Counted from the first letter of the stretch, positions 54,059 to 63,208 are shown. The stretch is 64,000 nucleotides of DNA from Palsa-459 sp035937595 (GCA_035937595.1 DASZHS010000002.1:1-64000); one strand, 5' to 3'. A program made the numbers and translations. The notes: generated by a model not told the origin, from the sequence alone.

Positions 54059-55110
54059 GGCGTCCTCGCGAAGCACGACTCGATCGCCGCGGCCGACGGG
54101 GTCTTCAGCCAGTTGTAGATGCTGGCCGTGTTGTCCTCGGCGGGCGTGAACGTGTTGAAGTCGATCGACCAGAAGTACATGCCCGCCATGTGCAGCGCCC
54201 GGAACGCGTTGCACGCCCCCGCGAACCAGTCGGCCTGCACCCGGCGGAGCACCCTGGTGCCGGAGGGGTAGTGGAAGTAGTTGGGCTGCAGGTACGCGCC
54301 GCTCACCGCGGGGATGCCCACCTCCTCGGCCGTGAGGTCCCCGGGGGTCGACTGCATCCCGACCATCTTGAAGTTCTGGATGAACCCCTTCGTGAACGCC
54401 GCGACGGAGACCTGGCGATCGCTCTTGAGCACGATCGGCTGATAGGCGTCGTAGCCGCGCTCGGTGAGCGGGATGGTCTCCTGGGGGACGTGCTGCTGGG
54501 AGTAGAAGAGCTCGCCTTGGTACACCGTCCTCGCCAGGTGGACGAGCCGCTCCCAGCTCGAGAGGTGCGGGAGCAGCGTCGTGAACTCGAGCGCGACGCT
54601 GAAGCTCGAGGCCCCGGCCTCGTTGGCGGACTCGAGGTAGGGCTCGAGGAACGCCCAGTAGTGCTGGAACCACACCGCCACGTTGGAGGGGTCGATCGAC
54701 GGCCGCGACTGGTTGACGAGGTTCCGCTCCCAGAGATACGGCCGGTACTGGACGCTCAGGTGGTAGCGGTGCGCGAGCTCGGTGAGCATCGCGAGGCGGC
54801 CCGGCGACGGGGTCATCGGCGCGCGCTGGGGGTCGTTCGCCCGCGAGGACGACTGGTAGAAGGGGAAGTTCAGCGACACGGCGTTGGCGTGGAACTGCGT
54901 CGAGAGCATCGAGAACAGCTGCGCGCCGATCGCCATCGCCTGGGCGTCGGTCTTGTTGTAGGCGAGGGTCACGTTGATCGCGATCCCCTTGACCGGCGCC
55001 CACGGCCGGCCCGCCGCGGGCGTCGACGTCGCGGCCGACAGGGTGGGGACGACGAGGGCGGCACCCGACGCGATCGCGCCCGCGAGGAGGGCCGCAGCCA
55101 GCCGACGCAT
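54055..55110 (-). CDS. Secreted TIM-barrel glycosidase-like protein (GH113-like), copy 2
   Basis: A 351-residue exported protein, the same length as copy 1 at 39306-40361 and collinear without gaps through residue 280. Conserved between the copies: FHANAVSLNFP, LAHRYHLSVQYRPYLWE, Glu175 (FSVALEFTTLLPH), Glu262-263 (TAEEVGIPAVSGAY) and DWFAGACNAF...GMYFWSIDF. The glycosidase function is inferred from fold and Glu positions. TAGCGT eight bases before the ATG suggests a leaderless transcript. It is coupled by overlap to the propeller gene and lies beside two GT4 genes. Confidence 0.75.
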   Translation of the reverse strand: MRRLAAALLAGAIASGAALVVPTLSAATSTPAAGRPWAPVKGIAINVTLAYNKTDAQAMAIGAQLFSMLSTQFHANAVSLNFPFYQSSSRANDPQRAPMTPSPGRLAMLTELAHRYHLSVQYRPYLWERNLVNQSRPSIDPSNVAVWFQHYWAFLEPYLESANEAGASSFSVALEFTTLLPHLSSWERLVHLARTVYQGELFYSQQHVPQETIPLTERGYDAYQPIVLKSDRQVSVAAFTKGFIQNFKMVGMQSTPGDLTAEEVGIPAVSGAYLQPNYFHYPSGTRVLRRVQADWFAGACNAFRALHMAGMYFWSIDFNTFTPAEDNTASIYNWLKTPSAAAIESCFARTP

Positions 55111-55118
55111 CGCCGGGC

Positions 55119-55124
55119 ACGCTA
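55119..55124 (-). promoter_or_regulatory. -10 hexamer TAGCGT of a leaderless promoter
   Basis: TAGCGT lies eight bases before ATG 55110, exactly as TAGTCT does before the paralogous gene at 40361. Confidence 0.6.
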
Positions 55125-55214
55125 CTCGGGTGCCCCGAGCGCCCGGCTGCGGCTCGGCGACGCGTGACGCGCGCTCGGCGTCGCCGGTGTGTCGCCGGTC
55201 GAGCGGGTGTGCGG

Positions 55215-56384
55215 TCAGTCCGCGAGGAGCTTCACGAACAGCTCTTCAAAGGCCTCGCGGGTGTGCTCCCAGGAGTGCGGGTCCTCGAAGCGTCGGTCGA
55301 AGAGGGGCTCGGCCTCGCGGATGCCCTGGGCGAGCGCGCGGGGGTCCGAGGGCGCCACGAGCACGGCGCCTTTGTAGTCCGCGACCGCGAAGCCGAGCCC
55401 GCCGACGCTCGTGGCGACGACGGGGAGGCCCGCGGCCATCGTCAGGTGCAGCGGGCCGCTCGCCGAGGACTCGAGGTAGGGCAGCGCCACGACGTCGGCG
55501 CGCCGGAAGTACTCGGGGATCTCCTCGTCGCGGACGTAGCGCGCGACGGTCTCGATCGCGGCGCGGTGCGGGCTAGCGGCGATCTTGTCGAAGGGGAGCC
55601 GCCACCCCTCCCAGGGCTCGCCGACGACGATGAGCCGCCACTTCCCCGGCTCCTCATCGCTCAAGAGGTCGAACGCGTCGACGAGCACCTCGAGGCCCTT
55701 GTACGGCCGCACGGTCCCGAAGAACAGGATCGTCGAGGGGTCCGTCGCCGAGCGGGCACGGACCTCGACGTGGCCGGCCATGTTGAACGGGCCGTGATGG
55801 ACGACGAGGACGCGGCCCGGGTCGACGGCGTAGCGCTCGATGAGCCCCTCGCTGTCGATCGGCGAGTGCACGACGTAGGCGCTCGAGGTGGCGACGAGAT
55901 GGCGAAGGCCGCGCGCGGCGACCGGGCCCGCGAGCGGGATCCTCGCCTCAGAGGCGTGGAGCTCCTCGTGGAGCTCGAGGACGACCGGGATCCCCATGCG
56001 GCGCGCGGCGCGGCTGAGCACGAGGTACGCAGGGAGGCACGACGCGCTCCACCACTCGAGGACTAGGACGTCGGGGCGGTGCTCACGGAAGAAGCGCAGC
56101 GCCCGCGGGATGCTCGGCACGAGCGTCCAGTCGACCCCGTCGTAGGTGGGGGCGAAGGCAGAGGTGGACAGCCCGGTGATCGGCGCGCCGACCCGGCCGC
56201 GCCCCGGGTACAAGAACCTGGGCACCAGGGCCCGCATGAGGATCACCGACACGTCGCTCGTCTCGGCGAAGCTCTGGGAGAGGAAGTAGGTGTAGTAGCT
56301 CGGCCCCGAGATGAAGTGCATGCCGGACCCGACGATGCAGACGCGGGGCCGACGCTCGCCACCGGGCATGGGCTCGGTCGTCAT
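55215..56384 (-). CDS. GT4-family glycosyltransferase
   Basis: A 389-residue GT-B transferase. The first domain has VCIVGSGMHFISGPSYYTYFLS and LVLEWWSASCLPAYL; the second has ILFFGTVRPYKGLEVLVDAF and VVALPYLESSASGPLHLTMAAGLPVVAT, the donor-binding region. The start ATG 56384 overlaps the stop of the preceding GT4 gene (ATGA), so the two are co-translated. It would add a sugar to a lipid-linked or surface glycan. The glycosidase-like gene follows about 100 bases later on the same strand. Confidence 0.9.
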   Translation of the reverse strand: MTTEPMPGGERRPRVCIVGSGMHFISGPSYYTYFLSQSFAETSDVSVILMRALVPRFLYPGRGRVGAPITGLSTSAFAPTYDGVDWTLVPSIPRALRFFREHRPDVLVLEWWSASCLPAYLVLSRAARRMGIPVVLELHEELHASEARIPLAGPVAARGLRHLVATSSAYVVHSPIDSEGLIERYAVDPGRVLVVHHGPFNMAGHVEVRARSATDPSTILFFGTVRPYKGLEVLVDAFDLLSDEEPGKWRLIVVGEPWEGWRLPFDKIAASPHRAAIETVARYVRDEEIPEYFRRADVVALPYLESSASGPLHLTMAAGLPVVATSVGGLGFAVADYKGAVLVAPSDPRALAQGIREAEPLFDRRFEDPHSWEHTREAFEELFVKLLAD

Positions 56385-57508
56385 CGTCGGCGCCGCGGAT
56401 GGGCGAGCGCGTCCTCGTACACCGCAATAGTGTCCCTCGCCACGTCGGACCACGCTCGAAGTGCGCCGCTGGGGCGCCCAGGGCGTCCCGAGGCCAGGGC
56501 GCCGAGCAGGGCCGCGGCCACGTCGGAGGCCGTGGCGGTCTCGGGGACCATCGTGGGCGTCGCCCGCAGGGCGGTCGCCATCTCGCGGTGCGCGGCGATG
56601 TCAGAGGCGACGATCGCGGCCCCCGCGACGATCCCCTCGGCGAGCGAGAGGCCGAACGACTCCCTGGTCGACAGGCTGACCACGACGTCGGCGGTGCGCT
56701 GCCAGCGGCGCAGATCGGCGTCGCTCACCCCACCGAGGAGGCGGACCCGTCCAGCGACGCCCTCGGTCTCGGCCAGCGCCTGGAGCCGCGGGGCCTCGGG
56801 CCCGACACCGGTGATCACGAGCGTGGCGCGGTCGCCGACCTCGCGCATCGCCTGGACGACCAGGTCGACGCGCTTGTAGCGGTCGAGCCGCCCCGCGCTC
56901 AGGATGATCGGGCCCTCGACGGCGAACGGCTCGACGCCGTCGTACAGCGCGGCGTCGACGGCGATCGGGATCACCCTCGCCCACTCGGCGCAGAACGGGT
57001 ACAGCCGCACGACGTCCTCGCGCTCCGCGCGAGACGAGCACAGGATGGCCTCTGCGCGGTTGAAGACGCGACCAGCGAGCGGTCGGTAGACGAGGTGTGC
57101 GGCGCGAGCGAGCGCGCTGTGCCCGCTCGCGTGGAAGACCGGTGAGAAGAAGAGGGGCACGTCACTCGCGCCGCTCACCGCGAGCGCGGTCGGCGCGTGG
57201 TAGCTGAAGGCGTGCACGACGTCGAACTCGCCGCGGTGCTCGTGCGCGTAGCGCCGGAGCCTCGGTGCGTAGCCGAACCGCCGGCCACCGACGCGGTTCT
57301 TGAACCCCACCACGCGGAGGGCGTCGCCCTCTGCTCGCGGGTGTGTCGCGCCGTCGGCACGGCCGCGGACCTGGGTCAGCACCGTCGCCTCGCAGCCCTG
57401 GCCCGCCAGGGCCGTCGCGAGGCTGCGCACGTGGGAGCCGAGCCCTCCGAGCTCGGGCGGGTACGACGGCGTGGCGACGGCCACCCGGAGCCCCGAGCGG
57501 CGCGTCAC
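56381..57508 (-). CDS. GT4-family glycosyltransferase
   Basis: A 375-residue GT-B transferase: RVAVATPSYPPELGGLGSHVRSLATAL, FDVVHAFSYHAPTALAVSG, IILSAGRLDRYKRVDLVVQAM, and SLSTRESFGLSLAEGIVAGAAIVAS with the E-x7-E pattern. GTG 57508 is the best start by family fit; no strong ribosome binding site is present. It overlaps the next GT4 gene as ATGA and follows the GT-C-like gene (57700-59442) on the same strand after about 190 bases. Confidence 0.9.
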   Translation of the reverse strand: MTRRSGLRVAVATPSYPPELGGLGSHVRSLATALAGQGCEATVLTQVRGRADGATHPRAEGDALRVVGFKNRVGGRRFGYAPRLRRYAHEHRGEFDVVHAFSYHAPTALAVSGASDVPLFFSPVFHASGHSALARAAHLVYRPLAGRVFNRAEAILCSSRAEREDVVRLYPFCAEWARVIPIAVDAALYDGVEPFAVEGPIILSAGRLDRYKRVDLVVQAMREVGDRATLVITGVGPEAPRLQALAETEGVAGRVRLLGGVSDADLRRWQRTADVVVSLSTRESFGLSLAEGIVAGAAIVASDIAAHREMATALRATPTMVPETATASDVAAALLGALASGRPGRPSGALRAWSDVARDTIAVYEDALAHPRRRR

Positions 57509-57699
57509 AGGCGCGGTGACGGGTCGCCCCGCGAGCCCTCGACGGCGTCGGGGCGTGGAGGCGTCGACAATCCCATTGGGCGACGAACTATAGAGATGAT
57601 CTGGGCACAGAGCCGAGTCCGAGATCCCACGAGCACCGAGGGTGACCGCGGCGGGCACGCGATCGGTCGCCGTCGAGGTGTGCCAACGTCGCACGATGT

Positions 57700-59442
57700 C
57701 TACCTCGTTGCTCGCACGCGCGACGGCGAGAAGACGGACCAGGTGCGGGCATCGAGGTCGAGCGCGCACACCGTGCCGGTGATGTGCCGGACGTCGATCC
57801 AGTGCGCGACGTGTCGGAGGTAGCCGCGTCCCGACACCGGGAAGAAGAGGTGCCAGCCCCTCGGGAACGAGCCGCTGGTGCCGTTGAGGGTGGGGATCGC
57901 GTACCGGGCGCTCAGGAGCATCGCGGTGGTCTGGACCCTCGCGGGGTGCGCGGCTGACGCCGTCGCGGTCTCGACGAAGAAGCTCCGGCAGGCGTTCGGG
58001 GGCGCGGGCGGCGCCGCGAGCAGCGCGACTTGGGCGCGCCGTGACATCTGCGAGGAGTTCGTGACGTTGACCTGTTCCAGGCACAGCAGGGCCGCGAGGG
58101 CGCAGACGCCGGCGACGAGCGCCGGCCGCGGCACCGCTGCGCGGAGCCAGGGTGCGAGGCGCGCGCCGGCGTCGACGAGGGCGAGGACCAGCAGGCCGGA
58201 CGCGACGACGGTGATCCGGTCGACCGCACGGATGCCCGACGCACCGGGGATCCAGTAGACCGCACGCCAGAGGAACGTCGAGCCGATCGCCATCGGCGCG
58301 AGCGCGAGCAGCAGCCCGGTCGAGGCGAGCACGGCGGAGGAGTAGCGACGCCCCCCCGGCGGTGCGGCGTCGCGGTGCTCGCGGATCGACGCGAGGACGG
58401 CCGCGAGCAGGCTCAGCACCAAGAGGATGGGCGTGGGGGCGTAGTCGCGCTCGGACAGCGCGGCGGTTCCGTGCACGACGCCATGGACGAGCGTCGAGCC
58501 CCACAGCAGGTTCCCGACGCCGACGTTCACGAGGTCCGGGAGGCTGGCCCGAAAGAAGTAGGCCGACTGCAGCTTGTAGCCGCCCGCCGCGTGGAGCGCC
58601 GGCAGGTACGTGACCGCGAACAGGATCGCCGGGAGGACGGCACCGAGCGCGACGCCGAGGAGCACGAGCCAGCCGCGGCGCAGCGCCGTACCGCAGCTCG
58701 CGAGCGTGGCCCTGGGCGCGACGAGGACGGCGAGGATCGCGGCGATCACCGCGGCGAGCCCCACGAAGAACCCGACGTAGTACGTCGAGTAGGCCACGAG
58801 GACGCCGAGCGCGCCGAACGCGGCACCCCAGAGCGCGCCGCGAGGATCGCCACGCTGGGCGGCCCGCCACGCCGCGACCCCCAGCAGGCACACCGAGGGC
58901 ACCAGGAGCACGCCGAAGAGCTGCGGATGGTTCGCGTTGACGTAGAGCGCGTTCGAGAAGGTGAACACGGCGGCGCCGAGCAGGCGAAGCGCGATCGGGG
59001 GGTGCCAGAGGGTGCGCACGAGGAGGTAGAAGGTGGCGAAGCCGAGCGCGCTCGAGGCAACGAGCACGAGCTGGTAGGCGAGGAACGGGTCGGCGCCGAG
59101 CGCACGGGCCGGGGTGTAGACGACCTGCCAGAGCAACAGGGTGTCGCTGAGACCGAGCGTGTGCTGGATCGGGAAGTAGAACGCGGGCGTACGCCACGCC
59201 GCGTGCCCCAGCAGGGACTGGTACCAGTTCTCGTTCACGTAGATGATGAACCTCGCGGCGCCGGGGTCGCCCATGATCCGGTCGAACCCGCTGGTCCACT
59301 GCTCGCGGAAGAACACGAGCTGCCCGAGGAGCCATACCCCCGCGACGAGGAGGAACTCTTCACCCCGCCCGATCCGTCGGCGCCGCGCGTCGCCGGCGTC
59401 GGTGCTCGGCACGTCGTGCGTCACGACCTCGGCGACGTGCAC
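57700..59442 (-). CDS. Polytopic membrane protein, GT-C glycosyltransferase-like
   Basis: A 580-residue membrane protein with about 12 hydrophobic segments and a soluble C-terminal domain (from about 490) with Cys in NACRSFF and GTVCALDLD. The first external loop has SGFDRIMGDPGAARFIIYVNENW, with acidic residues where GT-C enzymes bind metal and polyprenyl-phosphate sugar. It heads the leftward glycan gene set (two GT4 genes, then the glycosidase-propeller pair). GTG 59442 lies six bases after TAGCAT, a leaderless promoter layout. Confidence 0.8.
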   Translation of the reverse strand: MHVAEVVTHDVPSTDAGDARRRRIGRGEEFLLVAGVWLLGQLVFFREQWTSGFDRIMGDPGAARFIIYVNENWYQSLLGHAAWRTPAFYFPIQHTLGLSDTLLLWQVVYTPARALGADPFLAYQLVLVASSALGFATFYLLVRTLWHPPIALRLLGAAVFTFSNALYVNANHPQLFGVLLVPSVCLLGVAAWRAAQRGDPRGALWGAAFGALGVLVAYSTYYVGFFVGLAAVIAAILAVLVAPRATLASCGTALRRGWLVLLGVALGAVLPAILFAVTYLPALHAAGGYKLQSAYFFRASLPDLVNVGVGNLLWGSTLVHGVVHGTAALSERDYAPTPILLVLSLLAAVLASIREHRDAAPPGGRRYSSAVLASTGLLLALAPMAIGSTFLWRAVYWIPGASGIRAVDRITVVASGLLVLALVDAGARLAPWLRAAVPRPALVAGVCALAALLCLEQVNVTNSSQMSRRAQVALLAAPPAPPNACRSFFVETATASAAHPARVQTTAMLLSARYAIPTLNGTSGSFPRGWHLFFPVSGRGYLRHVAHWIDVRHITGTVCALDLDARTWSVFSPSRVRATR

Positions 59443-59448
59443 CGAGCG

Positions 59449-59454
59449 ATGCTA
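59449..59454 (-). promoter_or_regulatory. -10 hexamer TAGCAT of a leaderless promoter
   Basis: TAGCAT lies six bases before GTG 59442 on the minus strand; no ribosome binding site is present. Confidence 0.6.
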
Positions 59455-59591
59455 CTAATGCGTCAGCGACGCCACGAGAGGAGCGACGTCGCTCTCGAGG
59501 TCGCCTCGAGCCACGCAGCCGGTGGTCGTGGCGCACGCTCGCAACGCGGCTCGTCGTCGGACCACGACCGCGGCGATGACCCGCGCGCTGC

Positions 59592-59627
59592 GCATCCGGC
59601 GCATCCGGCGCATCCGGCGCATCCAGT
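59592..59627. repeat. Short tandem repeat, GCATCCGGC unit
   Basis: Three perfect copies of the 9-base unit GCATCCGGC (59592, 59601, 59610) and a fourth degenerate copy (GCATCCAGT at 59619). It lies in the middle of the divergent promoter region and could be a regulator-binding array or simple slippage. Confidence 0.8.
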
Positions 59628-59791
59628 GGTGCCACGTTGCGCACCCGCACCGCGCGCGTGACCGCCCGGTGACGGGCCGGCGACGACTCGGGCGCCGTGG
59701 GGCGGATCGCCCCCTCGCGCTCCCCTCGCCGGCGCGGCAACGGCGAGGACGAAGGCCAGCACCGGTTCGTCAACGGGGCCGGACCCCCACG

Positions 59792-59797
59792 TAGGGT
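59792..59797 (+). promoter_or_regulatory. -10 hexamer TAGGGT of a leaderless promoter
   Basis: TAGGGT lies eight bases before ATG 59806, matching the promoter at 45655. Confidence 0.6.
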
Positions 59798-59805
59798 TGG
59801 CGGCG

Positions 59806-60948
59806 ATGGCGACGGCACGAGCCCCGCGGTCAGCCCCGCGGCGGCGTCCCCGTCCGCCGATCTCGAGGGACCCCGAGCTCGAGGCGGCCGCCAAGCGGTG
59901 CACGAGGTTCCTCGTCGGCGACGGCCCGCGCCGCGCGTCGACGCTGCTCGCCACGATCCCCGACGACGCCGAGGTCGACTACTACGGCGTCGGCGGCGCC
60001 GTCGCGGCGCTCGAGTCGCGGATCGCCTCGCTGCTCGGCAAGGAGGCCGCGCTGTTCCTCCCGACCGGGACGATGGCCCAGCAGGCGGTGCTCCGCGTCC
60101 ACGCGGACCGGCGCGCGAGCAGCAACATCGCCTTCCATCCAACGTGCCACCTCGACGGGTGGGCCGAGGAGCGCGGGTACCAGGGGCTCCACGGGCTCTT
60201 CGGCATCCCCGTCGGCTCGCGCGAGGAGCCGCTCACGCGCGACGCGCTCGACGCCGTCCACCAGCCGCTGGCGGCGCTGCTGCTCGAGCTGCCGCAGCGC
60301 GCGCTCGGCGGCACGCTCCCGTCCTGGTCGGACCTCGTCGCCCAGGTGCGTTGGGCGAGGGACCGTGGTGCGGCCGTCCACCTCGACGGCGCACGGCTGT
60401 GGGAGGCCGTGCCCCACTACGCCGGCACCAACCGCAAGACGATGCGCGACGTGGCGCGGCTCTTCGACACGATCTACGTCTCGTTCTACAAGGGGCTCGG
60501 CGGCCTCGGCGGCTGCTGCGTCGCCGGCGAGCGGGACGTCATCGACGAGCTCTCGGTGTGGCGGACGCGCCACGGGGGGCGGGTGTTCATGATGTGGCCC
60601 TACGCCGCGTCGGCGCTCACGGTCCTCGACCTGCGCCTGCCGAAGATGGCGAGGTACGCGCGGCACGCCAAGGCGATCGGCCGTGCCGCGCGTGGTGTGC
60701 CCGGCGTCGAGGTGCTCCCCGACCCTCCGCAGAGCGCGATGCTCCACGTCCGGCTGTCCACCACCCTCGACGGGCTCCGCACCGGTGCCCTGCGCGTGGC
60801 TCGTTCCGAGCGCGTCTGGACGTTCGCGCGGCCCTTCGCCACGGAGGGCGCACGGCTGCAGCGCTGCGAGCTCTCCGTCGGCGACGCGACCCTCGAGCTG
60901 TCGGCCAGCGAGGTCGCGGAGCTCCTGGCGCAGCTGGCCGCGGCGTAG
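59806..60948 (+). CDS. ltaE: Low-specificity L-threonine aldolase-like PLP enzyme
   Basis: A 380-residue fold-type I PLP enzyme that would cleave threonine to glycine and acetaldehyde. Seen: YYGVGGAVAALESRIASLLGKEAALFLPTGTMAQQAVL, VHLDGARLWEA with the PLP-nitrogen Asp, and the Schiff-base Lys229 in SFYKGLGG. A basic, Pro/Arg-rich N-terminal extension of about 20 residues precedes the domain. ATG 59806 is set by the leaderless -10 spacing; a TTG nine bases upstream is the alternative. Confidence 0.87.
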   Translation: MATARAPRSAPRRRPRPPISRDPELEAAAKRCTRFLVGDGPRRASTLLATIPDDAEVDYYGVGGAVAALESRIASLLGKEAALFLPTGTMAQQAVLRVHADRRASSNIAFHPTCHLDGWAEERGYQGLHGLFGIPVGSREEPLTRDALDAVHQPLAALLLELPQRALGGTLPSWSDLVAQVRWARDRGAAVHLDGARLWEAVPHYAGTNRKTMRDVARLFDTIYVSFYKGLGGLGGCCVAGERDVIDELSVWRTRHGGRVFMMWPYAASALTVLDLRLPKMARYARHAKAIGRAARGVPGVEVLPDPPQSAMLHVRLSTTLDGLRTGALRVARSERVWTFARPFATEGARLQRCELSVGDATLELSASEVAELLAQLAAA

Positions 60949-61112
60949 CGCGGCGAGCACGCCGGCGGTGCGGCGGCACCGACGCCACCGTGCTCGGCGG
61001 TGTGCGAGCATGCCGGCGTGCGCACGCGCGACCGGGGCACCACCTCGAGCACCGCTCTCACCTTGACGCCGCTGCACGTCCGGGCGCGGTCCGGTGCGCC
61101 GCACCCACCACG

Positions 61113-61901
61113 GTGACCACCCGGCTGGGCGACGTCGAGGTCTCCCTCGCCGAGAACGGGGTGGCCTCCGTCGAGCTCCGCCGCCCGCCCGAGAACTTCT
61201 TCGACCTCGAGCTCATCGGGTCGCTCGCCGACGCCTACGAGGCGCTCGACGCCGACGAGGGGTGCCGGGCGATCGTGCTCTGCTCGCAGGGGCGGCACTT
61301 CTGCGCCGGGGCCGACCTCTCGCGTCCGTCGCTCGGACCGCCAGCCGATGGGGCACCGTGGGGGGCGTCGGAGCTCTACCGCCAGGCCGCACGGCTGATC
61401 GAGTCCCGGACACCGGTGGTCGCGGCGGTCCAGGGCGCGGCCGTGGGCGGGGGCCTCGGCCTCGCCTGCTCGGCGGACTTCCGAGTCGCCTCGACGCTCG
61501 CGCGCTTCTCGGCCAACTTCGCGCGGCTCGGGTTCCACCACGGCTTCGGGCTGACCGTGACCCTGCCCCTGCTGGTCGGCCACCAGCGTGCCTGCGAGCT
61601 CCTCTTCACCGGGCGCCGGCTGACCGGTGCAGAGGCGTTCGAGATGGGTCTGTGCGATCGGGTCGTCGAGCCCGACGAGGTCCGCGACGCGGCCCACGCC
61701 ATGGCGGCGGACATCGCGGCCTGCGCACCGCTCGCCGTCCGGTCGATCCGAGCGACGATGCGCGACGGGCTCGCCGCGCGCTTCCGCGCCGCGACGGATC
61801 GGGAGTTCGCCGAGCAGGACCGACTGCGGAGGACCGAGGACTTCACCGAGGGCGTCCGCGCCGCTGCGGAGCGCCGCGACCCGGTCTTCAAGGGTCGCTA
61901 G
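61113..61901 (+). CDS. Enoyl-CoA hydratase/isomerase (crotonase) family protein
   Basis: A 262-residue crotonase-fold protein: FCAGADLS and GAAVGGGLGLACSADFR form the CoA-binding and oxyanion-hole parts. The two hydratase glutamates are not in place: GGGLGL has Gly where the first Glu is expected, and ANFARLGF has Asn where the second lies. It may therefore be an isomerase, hydrolase or another crotonase. Its TAG overlaps the GTG of the acyl-CoA dehydrogenase by one base, so the genes form an operon. Confidence 0.88.
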   Translation: MTTRLGDVEVSLAENGVASVELRRPPENFFDLELIGSLADAYEALDADEGCRAIVLCSQGRHFCAGADLSRPSLGPPADGAPWGASELYRQAARLIESRTPVVAAVQGAAVGGGLGLACSADFRVASTLARFSANFARLGFHHGFGLTVTLPLLVGHQRACELLFTGRRLTGAEAFEMGLCDRVVEPDEVRDAAHAMAADIAACAPLAVRSIRATMRDGLAARFRAATDREFAEQDRLRRTEDFTEGVRAAAERRDPVFKGR

Positions 61902-63208
61902 TGCCCGTGACGGGCCTGTCGGGCGATCGTTTCGACGCCGTGGCGCTGCGCGGCGAGCTGGCGGCATGGCTCGCCAGCAACTGGGACCCTGACGGCACGC
62001 TCGTCGGGTGGCGGGAGCGGCTCGCCGACGCCGGGTGGGCGCGACCGAGCTGGCCCGCCGCATGGGGTGGCCGCGACCTGCCCGCCGTGGCGTCCGACGT
62101 CGTCGAGGGTGCGCTCGCCGCCCGCGGCATCGTCGGCGTCCCCGAGGGCGTCGGCATGCTGCTCTGCGCACCCACGGTCCTCGAGCACGGCGACGACGCC
62201 ACCCGACGCCGTTTCCTCCGTCCGACGCTCACGGGTGCGCTCACGTGGTGCCAGCTGTTCAGCGAGCCCGGCGCCGGCTCGGACCTCGCCGGGGTCACGA
62301 CGCGCGCCATCGAGGACGGCGCGGCCTGGATCGTGCGCGGTCAGAAGGTGTGGACGACCTCCGCCGGACACGCCGACGTCGGCCTGCTCCTCGCGCGGAC
62401 CGACCCCGAATTGCCGAAGCACGCCGGGCTGACGTGCTTCGTGCTCCCGATGCGCCAGCCGGGCGTCGAGGTCCGCCCGCTGCGCCAGATGAACGGCCAC
62501 GCGTCCTTCAACGAGGTCTTCCTCGACGACGCCGTCGTGCCGCCCGGTCACGTCATCGGCGCCGTCGGCGACGGCTGGCGCGTCGCCCTCACGACGCTCT
62601 CGCACGAGCGCCGGATGGCGATCCTCACCCGAGGCAACCCGTGGCGCCACGCGGTGACCGGCCGGGTGATGCGCGAGGCCATCGACGAGCACGACCGGGT
62701 CGCCGAGCCCTACCGGTGGTACCCGCAGCGCGCGGGGCGGGTCGACCTCGTCGTCCCTCGCGCGATCGCGACGGGCGCGTCGCGCGATCCCCTCGTCCGC
62801 GACCGGGTCGCGGCGCTGCTCGCGACCGCGCGGACCGCGCAGCTCACCTCCGAGCGGGCGACCGCCGCCCGGGCGCAGGGTCGCGCGCCCGGGCCCGAGG
62901 GCTCGATCGGCAAGCTCGCGAGCAGTCGCATCGCCCGTGCGGCGGCGCGCGTACACACCTCGATCGGCGGCGCGACCGCGATGCTCTCGGGGGCGGACGC
63001 GCCGCTCGACGGGACCATCGCCGAGGTCCTCGTCTCCGTTCCCGCGATCTCGATCGCCGGGGGGACCGACGAGATCCAGCGCAACATCATCGCTGAGCGC
63101 GTCCTCGGGCTGCCGAAGGAGCCCGACGACGCCCGCGCGGTCCCGTTCTCCGCGACGCACACCAACCCCGTGTCCTCCCCGCGCCGCGCCGAAGAGCCAG
63201 CCACGTGA
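61901..63208 (+). CDS. Acyl-CoA dehydrogenase
   Basis: A 435-residue flavoenzyme that introduces a double bond into an acyl-CoA. Seen: WPAAWGGRDLP, CQLFSEPGAGSDLAGVTTRA (FAD/substrate loop), GQKVWTTSAGHAD, and the C-terminal SIAGGTDEIQRNIIAERVLGLP. GTG 61901 shares one base with the crotonase stop; GTG 61907 is also possible. Its stop overlaps the following hydrolase gene (GTGA). The substrate is unknown. Confidence 0.92.
   Translation: MPVTGLSGDRFDAVALRGELAAWLASNWDPDGTLVGWRERLADAGWARPSWPAAWGGRDLPAVASDVVEGALAARGIVGVPEGVGMLLCAPTVLEHGDDATRRRFLRPTLTGALTWCQLFSEPGAGSDLAGVTTRAIEDGAAWIVRGQKVWTTSAGHADVGLLLARTDPELPKHAGLTCFVLPMRQPGVEVRPLRQMNGHASFNEVFLDDAVVPPGHVIGAVGDGWRVALTTLSHERRMAILTRGNPWRHAVTGRVMREAIDEHDRVAEPYRWYPQRAGRVDLVVPRAIATGASRDPLVRDRVAALLATARTAQLTSERATAARAQGRAPGPEGSIGKLASSRIARAAARVHTSIGGATAMLSGADAPLDGTIAEVLVSVPAISIAGGTDEIQRNIIAERVLGLPKEPDDARAVPFSATHTNPVSSPRRAEEPAT

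Larger units (their letters stand above)
59443..59805. other. Divergent gap with leaderless promoters on both sides
   Basis: About 360 bases between the GT-C-like gene (leftward) and the threonine aldolase gene (rightward). It holds both -10 boxes and a 9-bp tandem repeat at 59592-59627. No gene is supported. Confidence 0.5.
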
